NCBI RefSeq assembly: GCF_015234135.1
Contig: NZ_JADGIK010000006.1
Span: forward strand, 205,525-269,524
Source: Faecalibacter rhinopitheci
Lineage (GTDB): Bacteria; Bacteroidota; Bacteroidia; Flavobacteriales; Weeksellaceae
DNA: 64,000 nucleotides
Reading direction: 5' to 3'
Part shown: piece by piece, positions 37,212-43,500 of the stretch
Position numbering within the stretch: the stretch's first letter is position 1
How the letters are laid out: every line of letters begins with the position of its first letter
Translations under genes and position numbers: made by a program
Notes under the pieces: generated by a model
The model's input: the letters and a program-made list of their open reading frames with translations, nothing else
What the model was told of the DNA's origin: nothing
Databases searched by the model: none

Positions 37212-37242
37212 TTTGGTAGTTTAAAAATAACCCCTAAATTTG
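37212..37242 (+). promoter_or_regulatory. Promoter of the first tRNA-Glu gene
   Basis: TTTG at 37212-37215 and TAAATTTG at 37235-37242, spacing 19. The spacer begins with GTAGTTTAAAAATAA, identical to the block in the presumed rrn P2 promoter at 63817-63831. Confidence 0.8.
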
Positions 37243-37278
37243 CACTCGCTTTTGATAACAAAGTCAATTGCTCGGAAT

Positions 37279-37350
37279 GGCCCATTCGTCTAGTGGTTAG
37301 GACACCAGATTTTCATTCTGGAAGCAGGAGTTCGATTCTCCTATGGGCTA
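37279..37350 (+). tRNA. tRNA-Glu (TTC), variant copy
   Basis: 72-base cloverleaf. The acceptor stem GGCCCAT pairs with ATGGGCT (first pair G-U), the anticodon loop is TTTTCAT, and the T arm is AGGAGTTCGATTCTCCT, discriminator A. CCA is not encoded. It differs from the three downstream copies at acceptor, anticodon stem and T arm positions. Confidence 0.96.
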
Positions 37351-37388
37351 CTCAAAAGAGTATTTTTTTAAAATATTAATAAAATTAT

Positions 37389-37421
37389 TTTGGCTAGATG
37401 AAAAAATTGTTTTTATCTTTG
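37389..37421 (+). promoter_or_regulatory. rpsT promoter
   Basis: TTTG at 37389-37392 and TATCTTTG at 37414-37421, spacing 21, 31 bases before the rpsT ATG. Confidence 0.8.
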
Positions 37422-37452
37422 CCGAACTAAAATAGAAAGAGATTTAAAGGTT

Positions 37453-37707
37453 ATGGCAAATCATAAGTCAGCATTAAAAAGAATTAGACAATCGGCGGTT
37501 AGACGCGATCGTAACAAATACTATCATAAATCAGCTCGTTCAGCTATTAAAGCTTTAAGAGGAACTGAAGAAAAAACGGAAGCTGAAGCAGTTTTCCCAA
37601 AAGTTTCTTCAATGATTGATAAATTAGCTAAGAGAAACATTATTCATAAGAATAAAGCTTCTAACTTAAAATCTAAGTTAGCTAAACATATCGCGGGATT
37701 AGCTTAA
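37453..37707 (+). CDS. rpsT: 30S ribosomal protein S20
   Basis: 84 residues, strongly basic, all-alpha. The start [21 protein letters not shown] and the end VIHKNKA-like motif ([22 protein letters not shown]) are diagnostic of S20, which binds 16S rRNA helices 9 and 44. It is followed after 13 bases by a tRNA-Glu gene with no terminator between, so mRNA and tRNA are probably cotranscribed and processed. Confidence 0.97.
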   Translation: MANHKSALKRIRQSAVRRDRNKYYHKSARSAIKALRGTEEKTEAEAVFPKVSSMIDKLAKRNIIHKNKASNLKSKLAKHIAGLA

Positions 37708-37720
37708 TAATCATACAAGT

Positions 37721-37792
37721 GGTCCCTTCGTCTATCGGTTAGGACACTAGATTTTCATTCTAGAAAGAGGGGTTCGATTCCCCTAGGGACTA
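37721..37792 (+). tRNA. tRNA-Glu (TTC), copy 2
   Basis: 72 bases. Acceptor GGTCCCT pairs with AGGGACT, anticodon loop TTTTCAT, T arm GGGGTTCGATTCCCC. Identical to the copies at 38082 and 38247. It probably depends on the rpsT promoter. Confidence 0.97.
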
Positions 37793-37805
37793 CAAATTAA
37801 TAGAT

Positions 37806-37834
37806 AGATTGCTGAAATATGCAATCTTTTTTTT
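37806..37834 (+). terminator. Terminator after rpsT-tRNA-Glu
   Basis: AGATTGC / GCAATCT with an 8-base loop, then a run of eight T. Confidence 0.8.
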
Positions 37835-37953
37835 CCTTGTTCATAGTTGTTGATTTAAACAACCAGTAAAAATACTGTGTAAAGGAAATTGTTTTTTGTG
37901 TTTTGTTTGTAAAGGTTAGACATTTTGTTGATGTTTAATCGGGAAATGAAAAT

Positions 37954-38002
37954 GTCGCTGTATAATTCAATTGGTTCATTATATTTCGAATTATACATCG
38001 AC
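37954..38002. repeat. 15-bp inverted repeat in the tRNA spacer
   Basis: GTCGCTGTATAATTC (37954-37968) and GAATTATACATCGAC (37988-38002) match with one mismatch around a 19-base loop. Flanking GAAAA and TTTTC extend the pairing with a bulge. It lies between tRNA-Glu copies 2 and 3, in a spacer with no recognisable promoter. Confidence 0.7.
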
Positions 38003-38081
38003 TTTTCTCTAAATCCTTTCTTTAAAACACAGAGATTCGTTCATAGAAAATTAAATAATTAGTTTAATAAAATTTTACAAT

Positions 38082-38153
38082 GGTCCCTTCGTCTATCGGT
38101 TAGGACACTAGATTTTCATTCTAGAAAGAGGGGTTCGATTCCCCTAGGGACTA
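38082..38153 (+). tRNA. tRNA-Glu (TTC), copy 3
   Basis: 72 bases identical to copy 2, 289 bases further on. The preceding terminator should stop rpsT read-through, and no TAnnTTTG element at proper distance was found, so its promoter is unclear. Confidence 0.97.
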
Positions 38154-38189
38154 CAAAATTTTAACTAATAAAAAATATTTAAAGTTTTA

Positions 38190-38220
38190 TTTGTCGTTTA
38201 TAAATATTTAATTATATTTG
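38190..38220 (+). promoter_or_regulatory. Promoter of tRNA-Glu copy 4
   Basis: TTTG at 38190-38193 and TATATTTG at 38213-38220, spacing 19. Confidence 0.75.
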
Positions 38221-38246
38221 CATCGCAATAAAGCAAAACAATAGGC

Positions 38247-38318
38247 GGTCCCTTCGTCTATCGGTTAGGACACTAGATTTTCATTCTAGAAAGAGGGGTT
38301 CGATTCCCCTAGGGACTA
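38247..38318 (+). tRNA. tRNA-Glu (TTC), copy 4
   Basis: 72 bases identical to copies 2 and 3, with its own promoter and an immediate terminator. Confidence 0.97.
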
Positions 38319-38320
38319 CA

Positions 38321-38352
38321 AAAAAAAGCATTCATTTTTGAATGCTTTTTTT
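38321..38352 (+). terminator. Terminator after the last tRNA-Glu
   Basis: AAAAAGCATTCA / TGAATGCTTTTT with a 4-base loop, then T-rich. Confidence 0.88.
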
Positions 38353-38395
38353 ATTTTGAAATAGTTTTAGTTTATTAGGAGAAATCTTAATTTGG

Positions 38396-38435
38396 AAGCG
38401 TTTGAAGTTTTAGTTTACTCAAACGCTTTTTTTGT
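38396..38435 (+). terminator. Second terminator-like hairpin without an obvious gene
   Basis: AAGCGTTTGA / TCAAACGCTT with a 13-base loop, followed by TTTTTTTG. It lies 44 bases past the tRNA terminator with no gene in between. Confidence 0.6.
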
Positions 38436-38467
38436 TTTGTATAAGTAAAATATAAATAGGAGATATA

Positions 38468-38491
38468 AAAGCCACTCATTGGAGTGGCTTT
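38468..38491 (-). terminator. Terminator of the purK-purE unit
   Basis: AAAGCCACTC / GAGTGGCTTT with a 4-base loop, overlapping the stop of the last gene. The stem is identical to the terminator at 29386. Confidence 0.75.
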
Positions 38492-38802
38492 ACTTTTGGT
38501 ATAAATCCGATTTCTTGAATCGTTTCTATTAATTTATTTGGATTAGATGTATAAAAGACGATGCGATGTTCACAACCTTTTTTGATATGGTTTATTTTAA
38601 TTCCACTCGTGAATAAAATTTGAGTTGGTTCTATTGAAAGAACATCTTCAGGTACAAATTTCCAACTGCTTCCCAGAAAAGGTTTCAATTGGATTAATTC
38701 CTTTTCGACGATAATCTTTAATAATGGATAAGTAAAATTTATTTTACCTATACGTCCACCACCAGTTTTTCTATAAATAGATTTATTATTGATCAAATCC
38801 AT
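38476..38802 (-). CDS. Small protein of unknown function downstream of purE
   Basis: 108 residues, basic, no signal peptide or transmembrane segment. The sequence alternates short hydrophobic strands and helices ([17 protein letters not shown] … [12 protein letters not shown] … [22 protein letters not shown]), compatible with a small PH-like or alpha/beta domain. I do not recognise a family. Its start overlaps the end of purE by 17 bases, so it is translationally coupled to the purine genes. A purine role is only contextual. Confidence 0.7.
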   Translation of the reverse strand: MDLINNKSIYRKTGGGRIGKINFTYPLLKIIVEKELIQLKPFLGSSWKFVPEDVLSIEPTQILFTSGIKINHIKKGCEHRIVFYTSNPNKLIETIQEIGFIPKVKPLQ

Positions 38803-39289
38803 TAGGATATTCTTGTTTCACAACTTTAATCTTTGCTTCCACGGCTTTTTGTAAGCCTTGTTGGTATTGCACCATTTGTTCTTGTATTGCAGGGTTATTT
38901 GCTCCTAATATACGAGCAGCAAGTATTCCAGCGTTCTTAGCAGCATTTACAGCAACCGTAGCAACCGGAATTCCGTTTGGCATCTGTAAGATTGATAAAA
39001 TTGAATCCCATCCATCAATTGAATTAGAGGACTTAATTGGAACTCCAATTACAGGAAGTGGTGTAATTGATGCCACCATGCCAGGTAAATGTGCAGCACC
39101 GCCAGCTCCAGCGATAATAACATTGATTCCGCGTAGATGGGCTGTCTTTGCATACTCGAACATACGTTCAGGAGTACGGTGAGCTGAAACGATTGTTAAT
39201 TCAAAAGGAATATTCAATTCTGTTAATACCTCAGCAGCTTGCTTCATGATAGGCAAATCGCTATCACTTCCCATTATAATTCCGACCAT
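38786..39289 (-). CDS. purE: N5-carboxyaminoimidazole ribonucleotide mutase
   Basis: Class I PurE, which moves the carboxyl group of N5-CAIR to make CAIR in purine synthesis. 167 residues: [13 protein letters not shown] (phosphate loop), [37 protein letters not shown] and [15 protein letters not shown]. Length normal. It follows purK by 6 bases; the pair carry out consecutive reactions. Confidence 0.97.
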   Translation of the reverse strand: MVGIIMGSDSDLPIMKQAAEVLTELNIPFELTIVSAHRTPERMFEYAKTAHLRGINVIIAGAGGAAHLPGMVASITPLPVIGVPIKSSNSIDGWDSILSILQMPNGIPVATVAVNAAKNAGILAARILGANNPAIQEQMVQYQQGLQKAVEAKIKVVKQEYPNGFDQ

Positions 39290-39295
39290 AGTTGT

Positions 39296-40426
39296 TTACT
39301 TTTTGGCAACGACACGAATCGTTTCGTTGACTTGTTTTATGTTTTGTTTTAATTGTTTCAAATCATCGTTCACTAATGTAACGTGTCCCATCTTACGACC
39401 TGGTTTTGTAACTGCTTTCGCATACCAATGTAAATAGGATCCTGGGATGTGTAATAGAGTTTCTATATTTTCAATTTGTGCTGGACCAGTTTCACCTTCG
39501 GCACCAATTAAATTAACCATTGCAGATGTCGTGAATAATTTTGTAGAACCTAAAGGCAATTCCATTAATGTTCTTAACATTTGGTCAAATTGCGAAGAGT
39601 AAGCTCCTTCAATTGTAGAGTGACCTGAGTTGTGTACACGAGATGCAGTTTCATTCACCCAAATACTTTGGTTTTTGTTCAAAAACATTTCCACAGCAAA
39701 AACACCTGGAGAATTTAATGCTTTTACAACATCTCGAGCGATTGTTTCTGCACGATCTGTTACTTCTTTGGTTAACGTAGAGGGTATTAATAAATAATCC
39801 AACAAATTGTACTCCTCATTCATGACGAATTCAACTGTTGGATATGTAACGATATTTCCTAAATGATCGGCAACGGTAACGACAGCAATTTCTCTGTCTA
39901 AGTCTGCCGGAGTTTCGAAGATGGATGGTGCTTGTAGCATTTTGTCTAAATCAGCACTTGATTTTAAGAACTGCACACCTTTTCCATCATAACCATCTTT
40001 TCTTGATTTTTGGAAGATTGGATAATGAATATCTTCTTTTGATTTTAAATCTTCCCAATGTTCTAATTCGAAATACGGAGCTGTCGGAATATTATTTTTA
40101 ATATAGAATTCTTTTTGTACACCTTTATCTTGAATAATGGCTAAAGCTTCTGGATCTGGAACTACCTTTTTACCTAAAGCTTTCAGATGACGTAGTGCAT
40201 CAACATTAACATGTTCAATTTCGATACCGATGGCATCTACATTTTTTCCAAATGCTACTACGGTATCATAATCTTTAAAATCTCCTTGTACAAAATGATG
40301 TGCATGTGGTGCACACGGCGCATCAGCAGCTGGGTCCAAGATGCTGATTTCACAAGGATATTGCAATGCATTCTGCAAAAACATATATCCCAGTTGGCCT
40401 CCTCCTAAAATTCCGATTTTTATCAT
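39296..40426 (-). CDS. purK: N5-carboxyaminoimidazole ribonucleotide synthase
   Basis: ATP-grasp enzyme converting AIR, ATP and bicarbonate to N5-CAIR. 376 residues: N-terminal GILGGGQLGYM, an ATP-grasp core with FQKSRKDGYDGKGVQFL and the metal-binding AVEMFLNK … VNETASRVHNSGHSTIEG, and a C-terminal NLIGAEGE region. First gene of the purK-purE unit. Confidence 0.97.
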   Translation of the reverse strand: MIKIGILGGGQLGYMFLQNALQYPCEISILDPAADAPCAPHAHHFVQGDFKDYDTVVAFGKNVDAIGIEIEHVNVDALRHLKALGKKVVPDPEALAIIQDKGVQKEFYIKNNIPTAPYFELEHWEDLKSKEDIHYPIFQKSRKDGYDGKGVQFLKSSADLDKMLQAPSIFETPADLDREIAVVTVADHLGNIVTYPTVEFVMNEEYNLLDYLLIPSTLTKEVTDRAETIARDVVKALNSPGVFAVEMFLNKNQSIWVNETASRVHNSGHSTIEGAYSSQFDQMLRTLMELPLGSTKLFTTSAMVNLIGAEGETGPAQIENIETLLHIPGSYLHWYAKAVTKPGRKMGHVTLVNDDLKQLKQNIKQVNETIRVVAKK

Positions 40427-40488
40427 ATCGCGAAGTTAATGAATATTATAATCTTTACTTTTACAGCCAATAAAAATTAATTGACGTG

Positions 40489-41430
40489 ATGTTAACAAAA
40501 TTAACGAAATATATTTTTCTATTTTTCATTGCTTTTTACTTAATCAGTAAAAGTTTTTACCACTATTTCGTTTTTGATATGTTGGTACATTATTCTGTTT
40601 ATGCCCTTATTATTGCTTTTGTATTTTGTTTAATATATAATTTGCAAATTCGAAAAGAGAAGAACAAGTCCATTTTGTTTTTATTACCCTTAGTTGTAAT
40701 TCCGTATTTAGTGTATAATGAGATGGGAAATTTTTATTTTGGAGATAATGCCAAAGGAGAACAAGAAAATTTTAAAATTATATCGATAAATATTTTTTCA
40801 CAAAATAATGAATATCATCATTTGCATCATTATTTAGATAAAGAAACGGCAGATGTTATTGTTTTGCAAGAATTAACGCCTGCTTGGCAAAAAAAAGTGG
40901 ATTTTATTCGTGAAAAGTATCCTTATTATAAAGAAGAAGTACGTTCCAATAATTTTGGAATTGCAATTTATTCTAAAATACCTTTCGATACTGTAATTAC
41001 TAAGAACTATATCGACAATGAACACCCTTCTTTGGTTGCAGAATTAAAAGTTAATAAAAAAAATGTATCCATTTTAGCAACACATCCTGTTCCTCCCTTG
41101 CCTAATCAAGCACGATTTGAAAAACGTAATAAGCAATATAAATTGATCAAAGAGGAAATTGAGAATTTCAATACTCAAAATATTATTTTAATAGGTGATT
41201 TAAATACAACTGTGTATTCACCAAATTTTAAATTACTGCAATCGGATCAATTAAAAGATGCACGTTCAGGATTTGGTTTGCAGAATTCATGGAATGCTTT
41301 TATTCCTATTTTTCGTACTAATATTGATCAATGTTGGGTATCAAAAAATATAAAAGTCACAAATTTTTATCGTGGAAGTAATATTCAATCAGACCATTTT
41401 CCAATAGTTGCTGAATTGAAAATCGATTAG
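40489..41430 (+). CDS. Membrane-anchored endonuclease/exonuclease/phosphatase family protein
   Basis: 313 residues from the ATG at 40489 (a GTG lies one codon upstream). About three N-terminal transmembrane helices (5-85) precede an EEP-fold domain (about 95-313) with the metal ligand Glu in VIVLQELTP, active-site IGDLNTT and the C-terminal SDHFPIVAEL. Such membrane-tethered EEP proteins include phosphodiesterases and sphingomyelinase-like enzymes; the substrate cannot be deduced. Monocistronic. Confidence 0.88.
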   Translation: MLTKLTKYIFLFFIAFYLISKSFYHYFVFDMLVHYSVYALIIAFVFCLIYNLQIRKEKNKSILFLLPLVVIPYLVYNEMGNFYFGDNAKGEQENFKIISINIFSQNNEYHHLHHYLDKETADVIVLQELTPAWQKKVDFIREKYPYYKEEVRSNNFGIAIYSKIPFDTVITKNYIDNEHPSLVAELKVNKKNVSILATHPVPPLPNQARFEKRNKQYKLIKEEIENFNTQNIILIGDLNTTVYSPNFKLLQSDQLKDARSGFGLQNSWNAFIPIFRTNIDQCWVSKNIKVTNFYRGSNIQSDHFPIVAELKID

Positions 41431-41436
41431 AACAAA

Positions 41437-41467
41437 AAAAATCCTTGAACTATTTCAAGGATTTTTT
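41437..41467. terminator. Bidirectional terminator
   Basis: AAAAATCCTTGA / TCAAGGATTTTT with a 6-base loop between convergent genes. Confidence 0.88.
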
Positions 41468-42766
41468 TTATAATAAATGCTGTTTTTTTAGATCTTCAAT
41501 AATTTCTCGTTGCACATTCAGTTTTCGCTTATAATTTAAATTATAAAATAAAATAATAAGAATAGCCGTTCCTATAATGCTTATGCCCACATATAGGTAT
41601 GTTTGTATTTTAACCAATCGATTGGTTTCTTCGAGTTGCTGAATTTTTTGGTTGGCTTGTTCTGTTTCGTAAAATAGTTCAAGTGCTTTTGTACTGTTAT
41701 CAAACTGATCTTGATTATATTTTAGAATCAATTCTTTTTCTTGTTTAGTATAATCTAACGCTTCTTTAATTTTCCCTTGTTGTTCAGCTAGAATAGCTAA
41801 ATTTCCTAAGAATTTAATTTGATACTGAACTAATTCAGAGTCTTTTTCTACTAAATCATAAGCTAATTGATAATATTTTTTAGCTTGTGTAAAATTTCCC
41901 TTTGATTGATAATCAGAACCAATATTATTATAAATAAAGGATTTAAAATTATTGAAATTGGTGTATTTATTAGCAATATCTAATGCTTGATTAGAATATT
42001 TTAACACTGCATTAGAATTATTCTTTTCTTCAAGAAAAGCGGATAAGCTACTTTGGTTTAAATTATAAACAATCAACGAGCGATCTCTTACTTTTTCTTC
42101 TACTATAAGTTTAGCATAGCGTAAGGTTTCTTTAGAAGTTGTGTAAGCAGAATCTATATATTTTTGATTTCCAGTTTCATGAAATTTTTGTTTATAATAA
42201 TATCCAATATTACTGAAAGTAAAATTAATTAAAAGAGGATTTTTAGAAGCTAAAGCGTGTTTGTTAGCTAAAAATGCATCTTTACGTGTATTATTTTCTA
42301 AACTTTTCTTGGCCTTATAATTATATCTTAAAAAATAGAGTTGTGTTAATATGAAATCTTCATCAGGGAAAGAAGAAAAATCTTTAATCGTTTGATTCAA
42401 GGTTTTAATAAATAATTCATCTTGCTTCAAATGAAAATAGTAACGTGTAAAACCAAAGTTTACATACGCTAAATCTAAGGGATGATTTGTATTCTGAGCA
42501 ATTTTTTGAGCTGTTGTTAAAGCTTCAACTCTTTTTTCTTCATTATTTATTTCACCATACAAATCTGCGAGATAAACATATCCGATGACTTTCCGACTAG
42601 GATTAATGGCTGTTAGAAATTTGCTGTTAATTAATAATTTAGCCTCATCATATTGTTTACTATATAAATAAGAATATATAAGTTGTTGGTCTTTATCCTG
42701 ATTACTTTGTGCATAAACAGTGAAACTTAGCAACAAGTTGAAAATTAAAAATAGACGTATTACCAT
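41468..42766 (-). CDS. TPR protein with C-terminal membrane helix (sensor-like, no output domain)
   Basis: 432 residues: a signal peptide (VIRLFLIFNLLLSFTVYAQ), a periplasmic-type region of tetratricopeptide repeats (about 20-365), one transmembrane helix (about 385-406) and then only about 26 cytoplasmic residues (YKRKLNVQREIIEDLKKQ). The layout copies the sensor half of TPR histidine kinases or LuxR regulators such as the one at 18525, but no kinase or DNA-binding domain follows and the terminator starts directly at the stop codon. Either a genuine short adaptor or an ancestral truncation. A good promoter is present. Confidence 0.82.
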   Translation of the reverse strand: MVIRLFLIFNLLLSFTVYAQSNQDKDQQLIYSYLYSKQYDEAKLLINSKFLTAINPSRKVIGYVYLADLYGEINNEEKRVEALTTAQKIAQNTNHPLDLAYVNFGFTRYYFHLKQDELFIKTLNQTIKDFSSFPDEDFILTQLYFLRYNYKAKKSLENNTRKDAFLANKHALASKNPLLINFTFSNIGYYYKQKFHETGNQKYIDSAYTTSKETLRYAKLIVEEKVRDRSLIVYNLNQSSLSAFLEEKNNSNAVLKYSNQALDIANKYTNFNNFKSFIYNNIGSDYQSKGNFTQAKKYYQLAYDLVEKDSELVQYQIKFLGNLAILAEQQGKIKEALDYTKQEKELILKYNQDQFDNSTKALELFYETEQANQKIQQLEETNRLVKIQTYLYVGISIIGTAILIILFYNLNYKRKLNVQREIIEDLKKQHLL

Positions 42767-42803
42767 ACAAATCCTTATTTGTTCTTTAAGTTAGTTTAGC
42801 CGG

Positions 42804-42834
42804 CAAATATAGAGTGCAAAATGCTATCTTGCAA
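42804..42834 (-). promoter_or_regulatory. Promoter of the TPR protein gene
   Basis: Reading leftward, TTG at 42834-42832 and TATATTTG at 42811-42804, spacing 20. The 5-base repeat TGCAA/TTGCA lies inside the spacer. Confidence 0.65.
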
Positions 42835-42850
42835 TAACATAATATGTTAA

Positions 42851-42889
42851 TAACTGATAAGTCTTGAAATTTTCAAGACTTATTAGTTA
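42851..42889 (-). terminator. Long hairpin at the end of the GNAT gene
   Basis: 19-base arms with one G-U pair around TTTCAAGACTTAT. There is no T-run, so termination efficiency is uncertain. Confidence 0.6.
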
Positions 42890-43204
42890 TTCTTCTTCGT
42901 TCTCTAACGATTCTAAATACTCTTCATCTAAAAACTCGCTTAACTCAGGCTTTTCATTAAATTGTTTCACGATATATGGACAGATGGGATAAATTTTAAC
43001 ATCGTTTTGTTCTGTAAATTCTAATAATTCATCAAATAAAACTTCTCCTAAATTTTGGCCTCTGTATTTTTCATCTACAAAAGTACCTGTCGCTTTTATA
43101 TTTCCATTTTTGGCCCATTCATATTTAATATAGCCGATTAAATCATCGTTTTCGTACAGAGAAAATTGTCCATCATTCACTGTTTGTGAGTGTTTTACTT
43201 CCAT
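42887..43204 (-). CDS. GNAT-family N-acetyltransferase (YjdJ/Gtn-like, short form)
   Basis: 105 residues. A compact acetyltransferase core has YEWAKNGNIKATGTFVDEKYRGQNLGEVLFDELL, where RGQNLG forms the acetyl-CoA pyrophosphate loop, and the C-terminal IYPICPYIVKQF is typical of the short family with a catalytic Cys/His near PxCPY. Acceptor unknown. The acidic tail (LDEEYLESLENEEE) is longer than in most relatives. Confidence 0.85.
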   Translation of the reverse strand: MEVKHSQTVNDGQFSLYENDDLIGYIKYEWAKNGNIKATGTFVDEKYRGQNLGEVLFDELLEFTEQNDVKIYPICPYIVKQFNEKPELSEFLDEEYLESLENEEE

Positions 43205-43293
43205 ATAAATTAGCTTATAATTGATGTTTTTAAATTACAACAAACTTTTAAGTTCTAAAAATTCAATCACGTTAAATCCTTATAAAACTGATT

Positions 43294-43328
43294 TTGAGTA
43301 GTTAAATTAAAAAAGTTGTTTATCTTTG
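43294..43328 (+). promoter_or_regulatory. Promoter of the riboswitch-controlled receptor
   Basis: TATCTTTG at 43321-43328 is a clear -7. The best -33 is TTG at 43294-43296 with a long spacing of 24. Confidence 0.5.
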
Positions 43329-43341
43329 GTTTATCAAAATC

Positions 43342-43416
43342 GAAAGGGGTGCTTTATTTTTTTAAGGCTGAGATTATACCCAAAGAACCTGGGCAGGTAA
43401 TGCTGCTAAGGGACTG
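43342..43416 (+). promoter_or_regulatory. TPP riboswitch aptamer (THI box)
   Basis: The conserved THI elements appear in order: GGGGTGC (43346-43352), GGCTGAGATTATACCC (43366-43381), GAACCTG (43385-43391), GGTAATGC (43396-43403) and AAGGGA (43408-43413). It lies 80 bases upstream of the TonB-dependent receptor start and should repress it when thiamine pyrophosphate is abundant. Confidence 0.95.
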
Positions 43417-43466
43417 GTACTTCACCAAATTACATTCGCGCGTTAAATTTTAAAAGTGTAAGATGG

Positions 43467-43500
43467 CTCCTTTCATAAATTTTTAAACAATTTTATGAAA
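43467..43500 (+). promoter_or_regulatory. Start-codon sequestering expression platform
   Basis: TTTCATAAA (43471-43479) can pair with TTTATGAAA (43492-43500), burying the ATG at 43495. The overlapping CTCCTTTC (43467-43474) can instead pair with GAAAGGGG (43342-43349) of the aptamer. Confidence 0.6.

Noticed and set aside
37721..38318. tRNA-Glu cluster as an attachment site of an integrated element
   Set aside because: No integrase, no phage or element genes and no partial tRNA duplicate; the copies are full length with own terminators.
29386..38491. Identical terminator stems at 29386 and 38468 as a mobile repeat
   Set aside because: Only 20 bases of stem are shared, loops and flanks differ; convergence on a short strong stem is enough.
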